Shown: positions 35,660-45,999 of the stretch, in pieces
Position numbering within the stretch: the stretch's first letter is position 1
How the letters are laid out: every line of letters starts with the position of its first letter
Assembly: GCA_034401795.1 (NCBI GenBank)
Contig: CM067363.1
Span: forward strand, 25,911,688-25,975,687
Reading direction: 5' to 3'
Source: Chaetoderma sp. LZ-2023a
Lineage: Eukaryota; Mollusca; Caudofoveata; Chaetodermatida; Chaetodermatidae
DNA length: 64,000 nucleotides
The notes under the pieces: model-generated
Told to the model about the DNA's origin: nothing
Seen by the model: only the letters and a program-made list of their open reading frames with translations
Database searches by the model: none
Position numbers and translations under genes: made by a program

Positions 35660-35975
35660 CGTCAAATCACATGTATGACTGCACACATACTCCGACGTCG
35701 CAATGATAATTGGCAGGAATAATGCGTCCTGAAGCTGGAATAATCCGTCAGCTGTACGAATTAAATGTCTTTGATGAATTTACTATTTAATAAACATTCT
35801 GCTGAAAAGTTTGAACCTAATTTGACTGGACGCACCCAGCCAAATTAGTATTCAAAATATTAAATAGCTTACATGTATAGTCACCGTGATATTTAGGAGC
35901 CTAGGTATCAGGGTTTGATTGATCTCAGGCACAACTTAGGCTAGGTTTAACTAGAAACGGGCGGGCCATAGCTGG
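35660..35975 (-). mobile_element. HF1 copy with shortened hairpin
   Basis: AATAATCCGTCAGCTGTACG, AAATGTCTTTGATG, TTTAATAAACATTCTGC, hairpin reduced to GACTGGACGCACCCAGCC, AATTAGTATTCAAAATATTA, GCTTACATGTATAGTC, GAAACGGGCGGGCCATAGC. Confidence 0.75.
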
Positions 35976-36042
35976 ACTCTTACATTAGTCCCATTATCCA
36001 ACACAGAAATGTAATTTGAGAAACGGCATAATGGATGGAACC

Positions 36043-36273
36043 AATGGATCTTTCCATTTTATCCGCCCATTATATGGCGTCATCGTCAATTCCGTGACGT
36101 GTAGGACGATGTCCTAATAAATTACGTCTTACACGACGTAGATAGGTTAGTTGCGAACGCGTAATTGAAGACGGACTAAGCGCGGTTGTACGAATCGTAT
36201 GCCGTTACTATTAAATTAACCTTCCCTTAAATATTTTGAAATTAATTTGACTGGCCGCTGTTGATGCCATAGG
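36043..36273 (-). mobile_element. HF1 half-copy (left of head-to-head fusion)
   Basis: Starts at TAATGGATCTTTCCATTTTA, with CCGTGACGTGTAGGACG, AGACGGACTAAG, TACGAATCGTATG, and a hairpin left half that stops at the centre (GTTGATGCCATAGGC). The next element begins at once. Confidence 0.75.
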
Positions 36274-36645
36274 CTTGCCCGTGTTGGAAGCGATATATCC
36301 CTGCACTCTCAGAACCCCAATTGCCAGTAAAGTATACCAGTAAGCTTTTGACTATTTTGAAACTCATTTGATCGGGTACTGTTGCTGCTTGTGGAAGCAA
36401 CAACCTCCATTAAAATTAGTATCAAAATATTCCATAGCATGTTTATTAAATAAATAAATTAAATATTAAATTAAAGACATACACTTCGTACAATAAGGCT
36501 TAGTCCCATCATCACTTAATCGCTAGTGACGAGCTTAGCTATGCCATTCAGGACGTATTCGATTATGACGTCATGCTACACGTCATGTAGTTTTGTATGA
36601 CGTCATATGATTGACGGATGAAATTGAATCCTCCATTACTTCAAC
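36274..36645 (+). mobile_element. HF1 copy (right of head-to-head fusion)
   Basis: Starts within the GATCGATC arm (TTGCCCGTGTTGGAAGCG), with ACCAGTAAGCTTTTGACTA, a hairpin around GTTGCTGCTTGTGGAAGCAA, TTTATTAAATAAATAAAT, CATACACTTCGTAC and two TGACGTCA words (36566-36573, 36598-36605). It ends GAATCCTCCATTAC. Confidence 0.8.
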
Positions 36646-37423
36646 AATATGCAGCCATGATGCGATGACGAATTGTTAGTATGACGCCAAGTATAATTTG
36701 CGTATCTATTGCTCATGCTTTGCTATTTCCTGGTCTGGCATCAATACTTGTTTTAGGATAGGAAAACGACGCTCGTTTACAATCTCACTGTAAAATAAAG
36801 CGGTACCTGGTGTCTCAGTCAAGCCGGGCATATGACATATTAAAGTCGTCGTGTACATAAGGGCGCGTCCCGGTATCGGCCGAGTGACCCCCTTTATCAT
36901 GGCTGCATTGGGAGGTCATCTTTTGTATGACTATTACATTAATTATCACCCATTCATCACCGTTATCATATAAATACGACTGTCGGTCTGTTTAATGTGT
37001 CTCGAGATGAACACACGCGCCATATTCAACGCACTATTTTCATTGGCTAGATAACTGAAAAGAAATATTTTCATTGGTTTTGATAACGCTCAATAATCCC
37101 GCATGCACCTTGACTGCGTAGATGTTTCGCTCAGACGACGGCGATGAACGTAGCGTCACCCCAGAACACGTCATGTTGTTGATTTAAATTTTACGATACT
37201 TATAGTCCCTATTTATGGAATGCATTTGTACATTATCGTGGCAGACGCAGACACTTTAAGGTTGGATTAAAAGAAATGTCCAGTCTGAAATAGCGATACT
37301 TTGTTTGTCATTATATTTAACAAGTGATGCGTCACAGCGACGAAAGCAAACGGGGCAAACTAATGTGTTCAAACCGATTTCAGAGATCAGCTGTTTTGGA
37401 AAATTTGTCAAAATATCAGTTTC
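36646..37423. other. Unassigned sequence upstream of the receptor gene
   Basis: A 64-codon minus frame (36706-36900) is unrecognised. No common repeats; TTTTCATTGG occurs twice (about 37027 and 37067). Confidence 0.3.
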
Positions 37424-37570
37424 AGAATCTCAAACATGGTCTCATTTAATATCACTATTTTCAACCTTGTCGAAAATTATCAAATTGCACTCGCTAAAAT
37501 TCGTGCACTATGATCATTTTCGACTCGGTTGCTAATAGTGATATTAAATGGGACCAAGTTTCAGATGCTC
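37424..37570. repeat. 147-bp imperfect palindrome, possible MITE
   Basis: GGTCTCATTTAATATCACTA (37439-37458) is mirrored by TAGTGATATTAAATGGGACC (37536-37555), and the similarity continues inward to CGAAAAT/ATTTTCG and outward to GAATCTC/GATGCTC. It is the only copy I saw in this window. Confidence 0.65.
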
Positions 37571-38576
37571 TATTTATATAGCATTCAAAGACACTATCGA
37601 CTGTATTCTGTTCCAAAATGCCATTCTTTTACACACACCGTCTTGTAATTTAATAGCTCTAGTATGGGCAGTGTATAGCACTTGCGTATTGGAGTCAGAA
37701 TGATTTGGACCTTGTTGTTTATCGCCTGTCAAACACACGATTCTGATACCGACGACGTCGGAATCTGTCGCAGCAGCCGAGACAAAAAACGACGCCAGCA
37801 GACGACTTTAAAGAGAGGCCGCTGAGTACCAGGAATTATACGATATGTGTGGCCGTTTTTTTGCATTTCGTTCTAAGTCTAAATCTGAAAAGATGATTCT
37901 CTGAATAATTATTTCTTTATAAAAACAGATGTTGGTTTTCAGTTTCCATTCAGCGTAATAGGATTAATCGACCGTAGCAATGGATTGGGGAATAATGAGA
38001 CGTTTTGCGTGTTCAAAGCAGACGACATCTGAGACTTGACTTAGACGGATGTGTACACTTCATCGATCTCGTGTGTTGCTTTTATTTGTTAAGATTTTTA
38101 ATCGGGAAAACGGTATTTATGGATTGTGATGACTTGGATTATGCCGCCCTCTTGTAAAATCGCGGTCTTTCAATTTTAATCTATACAGGTAAGCTGTTGA
38201 ATATTTGTTAAAATACTTTTTATTGGAAACCATTGTATTCATTTGGTAACGAAGGCTTCTGGTAGAATTAAGCTAAACCCGTTCAGCAGAACATATTATA
38301 TATGGGTGGTGGCATAAGTAAAATGTGCTAGGCGTGTGCAGGATTAGACGCCTACGATTTAATTGGATCAGCAAATAAATAGATTTGACACACATTCGTG
38401 CTCCCTAATACACATTCTCGGTTCGTCTTTAATGGATTTTGTTGAACGTGTTATTGATCTTCTGCAACTTGCTGTGTCGCTTCATGCTAAAGACTATGAT
38501 GAAAATTGCGCAATTCCCGTGAGTGACATATACCCCTGTGGTTGCAATATGAACCTGCAATTCTGAGAGTGCCTTG
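37571..38576. other. Upstream region of the receptor exon
   Basis: Mostly free of the common repeats. A 40-bp HF1 scrap at 38183-38222 (CTATACAGGTAAGCTGTTGA) carries a consensus splice donor on the gene's own strand, 5' of the likely promoter. A 67-codon frame (38363-38566) is unrecognised. Confidence 0.35.
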
Positions 38577-38583
38577 TATATAA
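38577..38583 (+). promoter_or_regulatory. Candidate TATA box of the receptor gene
   Basis: TATATAA in the context CTTGTATATAAGCGAC, 161 bp upstream of the coding start. It would place transcription start near 38610 and a 5' leader of about 130 nt. Inferred from position and consensus only. Confidence 0.4.
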
Positions 38584-38721
38584 GCGACACTTCGAAAAAC
38601 TTGACTAACACAGATACTACAGCTTGTGCTGCATAATTATTGGAATACTGTTATAATAAGTCAGATTCTGTAAAGAATAATTAAATTCGTGTTTAAAGTT
38701 AGTGAGTATTGTGTTGATACA

Positions 38722-38751
38722 ATGCCAAGTGTAACATTTCAAAATGTTTAA
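38722..38751 (+). other. Short upstream ORF overlapping the receptor start
   Basis: ATG at 38722-38724 opens nine codons and stops at 38749-38751, out of frame with and overlapping the main ATG at 38744. If present in the mRNA it could reduce initiation at the receptor start; this is a prediction. Confidence 0.45.
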
Positions 38752-39446
38752 ATTCTCGATACTGTGTGAGGTGTTAATTGTACTCTGGGTTTTCTTCCTA
38801 CTGGAGGTGCATACAAAACGCCAAATTGTGATTGCTGGAATATTACCCGAAAATCCGCGGAGAATGTTTTCCATTCCGAGGGTCAAACCAGCTATCGATG
38901 TCGCCCACGAAAAGATAAATAAAGCCGGACTTTTAAATGATATCGAACTTGTATTCAGGTATAGAGATTCTAAATGTTCGGGAAAGGAAGCACCTATAGC
39001 CGCCTTTGATCTGTATATGAATGCACCAGCTACTATCGGATTATTTCTGGGCCCGGTGTGTGATTTCAGTTTAGCACCTGTGGCACGATACGCCCCATAT
39101 TGGAATATATCTGTGTTATCTCCAGGGGGGTTAGCCCATGATTTTGGTAATAACAAATCAAGCCTGGATGCGGAATACCTAACCCTGACGAGAATCGGGC
39201 CCACCTTTGAAAGTGTGGCTGAGTTGATTATCGCGGTTCTCAATCGCTTTGATTGGTCGAAGGTAAAGGTGATGTACATACCGCAGGATAATTCCCATAT
39301 AGTTCCGGGATTTTGTTACTTACTAAGCTCTGCCGTTAGCATTCTGCTTAAACAGAATAAGAACATTGAGCAAGATTTCTTTCTAATTGATCCAACGATT
39401 CATAGTTTCCGAAGGATTTTCAAGGAAATTGGAACAGAATTTGCTG
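38744..39446 (+). CDS. Natriuretic peptide receptor-like protein, first coding exon
   Basis: Encodes 234 codons plus one base. Residues 1-24 are a hydrophobic signal peptide (IVLWVFFLL core). From residue 27 the sequence is a receptor-family ligand-binding domain: IVIAGILPENPRR, KPAIDVAHEKIN, then GPVCDFSLAPVARYAPYW (103-120) and SVLSPGGLAHDFG, strongly like ANP receptors; GPVC-type wording recalls NPR-C. Cys78 and Cys106 fit the conserved extracellular disulphide. N121-I-S and N137-K-S are possible glycosylation sites. TRIGPTFESVAELIIAVLNRF is the usual continuation. The start has A at -3. The exon ends in phase 1 at G|GTAAGG; reading on gives a stop after six codons. Kinase-homology and cyclase domains are not in view, so guanylate cyclase receptor versus clearance-type receptor is undecided. 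Confidence 0.9.
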
Positions 39447-39452
39447 GTAAGG
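39447..39452 (+). other. 5' splice site of the receptor exon
   Basis: GTAAGG directly after TTTGCTG, where domain similarity stops (EIGTEFAG). Phase 1 donor. I found no matching acceptor and exon to the window end, so the intron probably exceeds 24 kb. Confidence 0.75.
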
Positions 39453-39791
39453 ATATGTTGCTATAGCTTTTAATCTAAAATTCACCATCGTCGTAGTCGT
39501 CGTCGTCGTCGAAGAGAGAATGAATGATAAGGGGAGCATTACGTTTGTTTGCTGTACACGCATCATCGCATTACCCATTATATTAAACATAGAAGTATAT
39601 CTACATATCTATGAGCTACTAACTTATATACGCAATTCATCAGCGCTTACAATGTATATATGTATTTGCCCAATCCTTTTCCCATGTAGCGTACATCTGA
39701 ACACTGGATCGCCATTGCCGTCATCTTCGTTATATCATCCACGCACTTGTTCCACAGACTTTACTCAATTAATTCCACACATATGACGATA

Positions 39792-40172
39792 ATTGACATT
39801 TCCAAGTTTATTCATCCATCATGTGACACCATATTACATCATAATTAACTATGTGACGCGTGACGTTATAATCATGACGTGATGAATGAATCCATATAGT
39901 CCGTCTTTAAACCGCAATCGTCTGACATGTTGTATGGCTTTAGAATGTAATACACATTCTGTCGAATATTTTGAAATTAATTTTACTGGACGCTGTTGCT
40001 GCCACAGCGCCCAGCCAAATTAGTTTCAAAATATGTAAGAGCTTGCCAGTATAGTTTTCTCAAAATTGATAGTTAGGGAGGCTAGGGATGGATCGATCCC
40101 AGCACGATCAACGTACACGCAGAGTTTAGCTTGGGTGGACCGGGCATAGCTAAAACTGGAAAGGTCCATTCT
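39792..40172 (-). mobile_element. HF1 copy, near full length
   Basis: TGACATTTCCAAGTTTATTC start, CATCATGTGACACC, GTGACGCGTGACGTTATAAT, ATATAGTCCGTC, TCGAATATTTTGAAATTAAT, a hairpin with the centre shortened to GCTGCCACAGCGCCC, GATGGATCGATCCC, GGGCATAGCTAAAACTGG, AAAGGTCCATTC. It lies in the receptor's first intron. Confidence 0.85.
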
Positions 40173-40204
40173 GATGCTCACAACAGTTTGTAATTTGGAA
40201 CAAA

Positions 40205-40305
40205 AGACCTTTGCTGAGAGCGATCGATTCCAACACGGACGCGGTGTCGGTGGAGCTTAGATTGGGATTGCGGGGCATAGCTAAAACTAGAAAGGCCCCT
40301 TGACT
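40205..40305 (-). repeat. Extra HF1 terminal arm
   Basis: AGCGATCGATTCCAACACGG, GTGTCGGTGGAGCTTAG, GCGGGGCATAGCTAAAACTA, GAAAGGCCCC: a second GATCGATC-side end directly after a complete copy. Confidence 0.65.
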
Positions 40306-41040
40306 TAGGAACCAGTCCATGTCACGCATAGCGTATTCTGATGCAGCTGATACTTATACAAGTCATGCCGTCTACCCTTCACCACCACGATAAAGCAAGA
40401 TCAAAATTAAATTCATTGAAATTGCTACTTAGTGTGTATTCCAGTAACGCCAGCTCGTCTACGTTCCGAGATGAAGTAACATTGATTTAAAATGTAAGAG
40501 ACATCGGCATTTCATAATGTTCTCATACGTCTTCTCTATCATTATTCATTTATTGAAAACGTGTCTCCAGGTTGGCTTCACTTAATGGACTTCCACCCCC
40601 ATTCTAAATTCATAGGGCTTTGTTCTCTAATATCCTGGAGCTTGTTCCGTAAGGAAAACTTAACAGAGCGCTCTAGTAGAATAGTTCTGCAGAAACATGT
40701 TTCTCCTATGGAACGGTACGTTTTGTTAGACCGCTCTGCGATTTCGCGAAACATATTTGGAGGTGACTAGCGAAAAACAAAACATGTTTTTAATCTGTGA
40801 CGTAATTACATACGAAACAAGTCATGCATCACAGAGTCATATAGTACGTCATACGCGTCTCGCGCACAGGATGCTGGACTAGCGTCTTCTTAGCAAACAC
40901 TATCCTTCCGTGTATATAGTAGTTTTGTTCCAGTGCGGTCTATCAGAGCGACTTATTGAAACTATTTTCTGCACTTCCTACGGAACATATCAACCATCCA
41001 TGAGAGCGGCTTACTAAAAAAAGATATCGAGAATGTAAAC
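40306..41040. other. Unassigned intronic sequence
   Basis: Contains a 69-codon frame at 40561-40770 with no recognisable domain. The words GAGCGCTCTAGTAGAA, GACCGCTCTGCGA, TATCAGAGCGACTTA and GAGAGCGGCTTACTA are loosely related, hinting at an eroded repeat. Confidence 0.3.
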
Positions 41041-41460
41041 AATGGACCTTTCCAAGTGTATCCATCCATCATTTGACGTCATAGTCAACTACGTGACGTG
41101 CAGAATGACGTCATAATCATGACGTCATGAATGATTCGATATAGTCCGTATTTCTCGCTTAATAGTCCAACACGTTGTACCAATTGTATGTCTTTACCAT
41201 TTAATTGTGCGAATTGTACGTATTTACCATTTAATAAACATGATGTTGAATATTTTAAAACTAATTTGACTGGACGCTGTTGCAGCCAACAGCTGCCATA
41301 CGCAGCAACATCGCCCGGCCAAATTAGTTTCAAAATATGTAACAGCTTATCTGCATATCTTTCTGAAAATAGAAGGTGATGGAGTTCAGGGATCGATCAC
41401 TCCGAACACGAGCGATGTGTGGGTGGAAGTTAGCTAGTGGTGGGCGGTGCAGAGTTACAA
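41041..41460 (-). mobile_element. HF1 copy with three CRE palindromes
   Basis: AATGGACCTTTCCAAGTG start, TGACGTCA at 41074-41081, 41106-41113 and 41120-41127, AATAGTCCAACACG, a doubled GTATGTCTTTACCATTTAA segment, hairpin GACTGGACGCTGTTGCAGCC, CCAAATTAGTTTCAAAATAT, GCTTATCTGCATATC, GAGCGATGTGTGGGTGG. The final TIR is eroded. Confidence 0.85.
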
Positions 41461-41654
41461 CTCCCAAGCTCAATTGCTGTCGCAGATGACATATATCTGA
41501 TATGGCGACGCGTTTACTGTATACGTTTTGTAGCGCTGAAAGGGCTTCAATACATATCGAAAACGTCCGAATACGTATCACTAGTGCTGGCGCGATAGAC
41601 GTGCTTCCTCTTACGCGGACACAAACTGTAATACCTACATACATCGGTGTGGGG

Positions 41655-41695
41655 TTGGTGGTGGCGGTAGGGGGGGGGGGGGGGGCGGGTACATG
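41655..41695. repeat. Poly-G run
   Basis: A run of about 18 G bounded by GGCGGTA and CGGGTAC. It could form a G-quadruplex and is prone to length error in sequencing. Confidence 0.85.
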
Positions 41696-41759
41696 CCACA
41701 ATTATGCTATCACCAACCGTAACCTAACACACATGCCACCCGTCCACTAATCCTGCCTA

Positions 41760-42240
41760 GTATGTATGCTTACTGTATTCTGCGGCTGTGGTAGTACACA
41801 CATCCTACAGCTGCAATCTGCCCTTCTTCACTTTTGCCCTTTGTGGCTTGTCCTCAACCGACATCATTAGCTTCCTTAGGACCGTTCTTGACTTGAGTGT
41901 ATCGAGTCCTACTTTCTTGAGGTCACCTCGCTGCATGCTTGGCAGATTTATGCATTGACGTTTTCTCTGTAATTGCTGGATCCAAGTAGGGCGAATTGTA
42001 AGACTCTCTGTACTGGTGTCTCTTCTGGCATCCTTAGCACATGGCCAAACATGACCACCTTTGCTGGACGACTTTTACAGGCAGCACGTATCCAACAGTA
42101 AACAGTTACCATTTCACGATTACAATATGGGTGCATCGGGTCTCTGAGTAGTAGAAGCTTAAAGACTCGATTCGATCTTGCACTCAAGTATCTGTCGTTA
42201 TAAACAAATACATCACGTGCTAGCTGCTGTTGCAAGCAAA
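41760..42240 (-). mobile_element. LINE C-terminal fragment
   Basis: The minus frame (42235 down to 41948) includes REMVTVYCWIRAACKSRPAK, then VMFGHVLRMPEETPVQRVLQ and FALLGSSNYRENV, the same terminal motif as GHILRMLGNTPAQRTL at 19300. After a frameshift it continues NLPSMQRGDLKKVGLDTLKS. A dead relative of the LINE at 18655-19440, in opposite orientation. Confidence 0.75.
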
Positions 42241-42329
42241 ATGATATATCGATACATCGCGAAACTCGAAAAGTCAGTAAAGTGTACTAAGCGTATACCT
42301 TTGGGGGATTTAAATTTTAAATTAAATTT

Positions 42330-42538
42330 TTTACATCTTGTTGAATATTTTGAAACTCATTTCTCCATAGACAGTAACAGCCAGAATCAGCTTACCTGTA
42401 TCGTTATCTTGAAACTTAGACCCTGAGAATTCAGGTGTCAGCGATTTAAATCGATTCCAATACACGTAACACGTGCGAGGTGATCGGGTGGGTTGGGGGC
42501 AGCTTTAGCTAGAAATGGGCGAGATATAGCTAGAAAGG
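42330..42538 (-). mobile_element. HF1 copy, 5' truncated, hairpin reduced
   Basis: TTGTTGAATATTTTGAAACT, CAGTAACAGCCAG in place of the hairpin, ATCAGCTTACCTGTATCG, GCGATTTAAATCGATTCC, TTTAGCTAGAAATGGGCGAG. Confidence 0.7.
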
Positions 42539-42762
42539 AATCGCTAAATTGCAAGACAAGCATATGCATATATTAGCCGTCGGTGAGTTTGAAATTAACT
42601 TGGCAAGAGACTGTTACCGACTTATGCTTTCATAGCATTCCGTAAAATTAGCATGCATACATTTATCACAATATTTCTTACATTGCCAATTATTGTTTGT
42701 ATACGAGTATTTTTGTTCTAAGGGGCAGTTCCAGACAGGTTACGTCTTTCTGTTGTCAGATA

Positions 42763-43165
42763 ATGGATCTTTCCATATGCCCCCCCACCTCTAGCTAAGC
42801 TTCGCCGATACTTCGCTGTATTGGGATCGATCGATCTCAGAATCTATCTATTAGATTATAGATTGGATTATAACCATAAATTTCCTGAAAACTCTACAGG
42901 TAACTTGATCATTAGTGTGCAACTTATTTGACTGGACGCTGTTGCTGCCTATGGCAAAGCAGCGGCCATTCAAATTACTTTCAAAATAGTCAACAGAATA
43001 TTCATTACACGATAAAGACATACGATTCCAATAACCCGTCAAACTATTAAGTGCTAACGACATAGTATATCAAGTTAGTGATGGCGTCGTGATTATGACG
43101 GCATCATACACACCAGGTAGTTAATTATGATGTCATAGCACGCCCTAGGATAGATGGATAAACTG
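42763..43165 (+). mobile_element. HF1 copy, full length
   Basis: AATGGATCTTTCCATATGCC, CACCTCTAGCTAAGCTTCGC, GGGATCGATCGATCTC, CTCTACAGGTAACTTG, hairpin GACTGGACGCTGTTGCTGCC, ATTCAAATTACTTTCAAAAT, AAAGACATACGATTCC, GTGATTATGACGGCATC, AGGTAGTTAATTATGATGTC, end GATGGATAAACTG. Confidence 0.85.
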
Positions 43166-44044
43166 TGTGGGCTGAGTTTAAGACGCCATGATAATAATAA
43201 CAACACACACCACAATATTAGTGCGTGCCGCTACTGTATCATAATAAGCAATGCAAGGTTTTATAAAAATGCTGTGCACATCATGGCGGTCGACACGGTG
43301 ATGGGCATTTATGGACATAATGTGAACCAGCAAGAATATGCGGATGTGACTATCGCCATCCTCAGTGGCTAATATGCAGCTATGCACATACGCGATTTTA
43401 CCAATTTACTGCTTGTCATACTAAGTGAAGAACAAATCAAAATAGTATGATTCAATTTTGACACAACATATCCTGAAATCTTATATACTCTCACATAGAT
43501 GTATCGTCAACTACATCACAAATTAGTCGCATTATGCAATTCGTATTTCGTTCAAAATTTGCATACAGCGACATATTCCCATGCAATGCAGAATTGTCCA
43601 CAGCATGCCATTGCGTTGTTCAACCGAGATTGGTGTCCGCCTGCCGGGCCAGACCCACTTAAGTCTACGGCAATGGACGCTATGGCCAGCGTTAATGAGC
43701 ACACATCATGTACCTGATTCATTGCCTGATGTATTTTTCTATTTGCACATCAACCCTTGCCGAGGGAATGTCCACACAGAGTCCTGGAACGTGACCAATC
43801 GCGCGTGTTGCTATCTTGCTTGATGAAGATGCTATTATGTTCATCACGCCTATGAGACTTTCTATTTTGTCTAATCTTTAACAGCAGGCGTCCTATCTTG
43901 TTAGCTTTTCTGTGAACTATCATCAGGTCCCTTGACAATAATAAAAAAAATTCAGCAGACTCCAGTTTCCTTAGGAATAATCTAATGATTTCATTCTAGG
44001 CAATATTTAGTTGACTTAGGAGATACAGTTGTCATACATCTGTG
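43166..44044. other. Unassigned
   Basis: Frames of 63-80 codons on both strands, none recognised. No common repeat. Confidence 0.25.
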
Positions 44045-44135
44045 TTTAATATTTTGAAATTAACTTGACTGGAAACCATTTCCGCCATGAGCAGCAATGG
44101 TCTCCAATTATAGTAATTCCATACTGTTCAACAGA
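44045..44135. repeat. HF1-variant hairpin left of the Tc1 element
   Basis: TTTGAAATTAACTTGACTGG, GAAACCATTTCCGCCATGAG, CAGCAATGGTCTCCAATTAT: the HF1 hairpin plan with a different inner stem. A similar hairpin lies at 46000-46085. Confidence 0.6.
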
Positions 44136-44251
44136 TTATGCGATACGTTGATACAACAAATTATGCGATACCGTAAGACACTTTTAATGTATTCTTTCTT
44201 TATCAACGCATCTAAAGTTTCCAATGAAGATAACTTAGCTATATATATATA

Positions 44252-45908
44252 CACCTGTGCAAAAGTTAAGCACCAGCAAAAACAATAGAACGTAGAAACA
44301 TGATGGTACAACTAGGCTGCCATACTTTTTGTACCGGCGTTAGCTGACATAATTCCAAGTACGAAATGCACATGCATGCATGACTTCACGCCGCTTGATG
44401 TCCGTGCGTGGCGGGAAACAGCACACGTGTTCAGTTATGTAAAAGTCCAGTTTGAGGTGTAGAACATTACATACAGATTTAGGCGACAAGATTAGGAATT
44501 TTGTGTTCATGACCGTGGTTTATTTGTACAGAGAGAATTAGCTCTTGATTGTGAACCGCTATGGCAAGACGAAGGTTAAGTGATCGTGTGAAATGGCAAA
44601 TCATAGGCATGCATACCACTGGTATGTCATGCAGAGAGATTGGCAGACAGCTGAACATTAACCATACTGTAATCAGTCGTTTGATTGCAAAACATGGGCA
44701 AACTAACGAGGTGAAGGACAGGCCTAGATCTGGAAGACCGAAGAAGACTACTGCCCGTGAGGATCGAGCCCTAGTACGCCTTGATAGGAGATCTCCATTC
44801 ACCAACAGCAGAGTGCTCAGCCAGCAATGGGAAACGCGCAATAGAGTATCAAGATCTACCGTCAAAAGGAGACTGTGTGCTGCTGGCATGAAAGCTAGGA
44901 GACCTGTCAGACGTCCTCTCCTCACTGCACACCACAAAGAGGAGCGTCTGAGGTGGTGCAACGAAAGAAGACACTGGAACATGAGATCCTGGAGACGGGT
45001 ACACTGGTCCGATGAAAGTCGGTTCCTGCTTCATGCCACAGATGGTCGAACTCGTGTATGGAGGTCCAGACGCACGGCGTACGACCAACGTAACATCATG
45101 GAAGAAGTTCCATTTGGTGGAGGTTCCGTTATGATATGGGGGTGCATCTCATTTGATTGTAAGCTGGATCTGTTGACTGTACCTGGAACACTAAATGGAC
45201 AAAGATATCAACATTCTATACTGGATAGAGTTGTGGTCCATCATTTTGTAAATCATGCACCTGGAACCCACCCTATATTCATGGATGACAAAGCCCGACC
45301 ACATCGTGCTAGAGCTGTGCATGAATACCTCCGCCAGAATGCCATCGAAACCCTACCATGGCCAGCAAGGAGCCCTGACATGAACCCTATTGAGCATATC
45401 TGGGACATTCTGGGAAACATGGTGAGAAGGAGGGATCCTCCTGTGCAGAACCTACAGGAATTAACAGACGCACTCCATCTTGAATGGCAACGAATACCAC
45501 AATGGCGTATCAGTCGGTTGGTGACCAGCATGAGACATCGTGTCCAGGCCGTCATCCAGGCACAAGGTGGATATACCCGGTATTAATAATGACAGTCTCA
45601 AACTCGTGCACAGATGTTAAACTTCGTTTTCAGACACCATTAATGACAATCTAGCCACGTGTGTCAACTGTAGGGCAATAGTTGTCAGTTGTGTCAACGT
45701 AACCATATTCAGGCCTCGTTTTCAAGTTCAAACAAAAACATACAGTGTTTCCCCACCATCATAATCAGCATTCCTCTAGTTGCATTATTACCTCTTGCAC
45801 TAAGATGGATGGGTACATAAATGTTTATGCTATTGCTTTCTTCATAGCACATGAATATACCCTCGCATGTGCGTAAAAATAGGGTGGTGCTTAACTTTTG
45901 CACAGGTG
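44252..45908 (+). mobile_element. Complete Tc1/mariner element, 1657 bp
   Basis: Terminal inverted repeats 44252-44275 and 45885-45908 are identical over 24 bp (starting CACCTGTGCAAAAGTTAAGC) and are flanked by TA on both sides (44250-44251, 45909-45910), as expected for Tc1/mariner. The element encloses one intact transposase gene with about 310 bp before and 320 bp after. Identical repeats and an intact frame indicate recent insertion and possible activity. Confidence 0.95.
44561..45586 (+). CDS. Tc1-like transposase, intact (341 aa)
   Basis: Catalyses cut-and-paste transposition in the nucleus by binding the element's terminal repeats. Residues 1-115 hold the paired-like DNA-binding region: CREIGRQLNINHTVISRLI forms the first helix-turn-helix, RPRSGRPKKT (54-63) is a GRPR/AT-hook-like linker, and STVKRRLCAAGMKARRP closes the second HTH. 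The catalytic triad is D151 in VHWSDESRF, D243 in FMDDKARPHRA and E278 in SPDMNPIEHIWDILG, with 34 residues between D243 and E278 (DD34E, Tc1 class). A GGGSVMIWGCIS motif is at 186-197. Length and motifs are complete with no frameshift. The start codon has G at -3 and +4 and begins the canonical MARRRLSDRVKWQIIGM sequence. Confidence 0.97.
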   Translation: MARRRLSDRVKWQIIGMHTTGMSCREIGRQLNINHTVISRLIAKHGQTNEVKDRPRSGRPKKTTAREDRALVRLDRRSPFTNSRVLSQQWETRNRVSRSTVKRRLCAAGMKARRPVRRPLLTAHHKEERLRWCNERRHWNMRSWRRVHWSDESRFLLHATDGRTRVWRSRRTAYDQRNIMEEVPFGGGSVMIWGCISFDCKLDLLTVPGTLNGQRYQHSILDRVVVHHFVNHAPGTHPIFMDDKARPHRARAVHEYLRQNAIETLPWPARSPDMNPIEHIWDILGNMVRRRDPPVQNLQELTDALHLEWQRIPQWRISRLVTSMRHRVQAVIQAQGGYTRY

Positions 45909-45999
45909 TATATGTATACTCTTTGTACAAAATACAACTTTCTATACCTGCAAGTTATATTCTTGATGTGTAATGAACTTACCATACCCGTATGCTGAT

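Noticed and set aside
40561..40770. Possible second exon of the receptor (contains SSRIVLQ)
   Set aside because: The short resemblance to a receptor strand is not preceded by an acceptor in the right phase, and the rest of the frame does not match the family.
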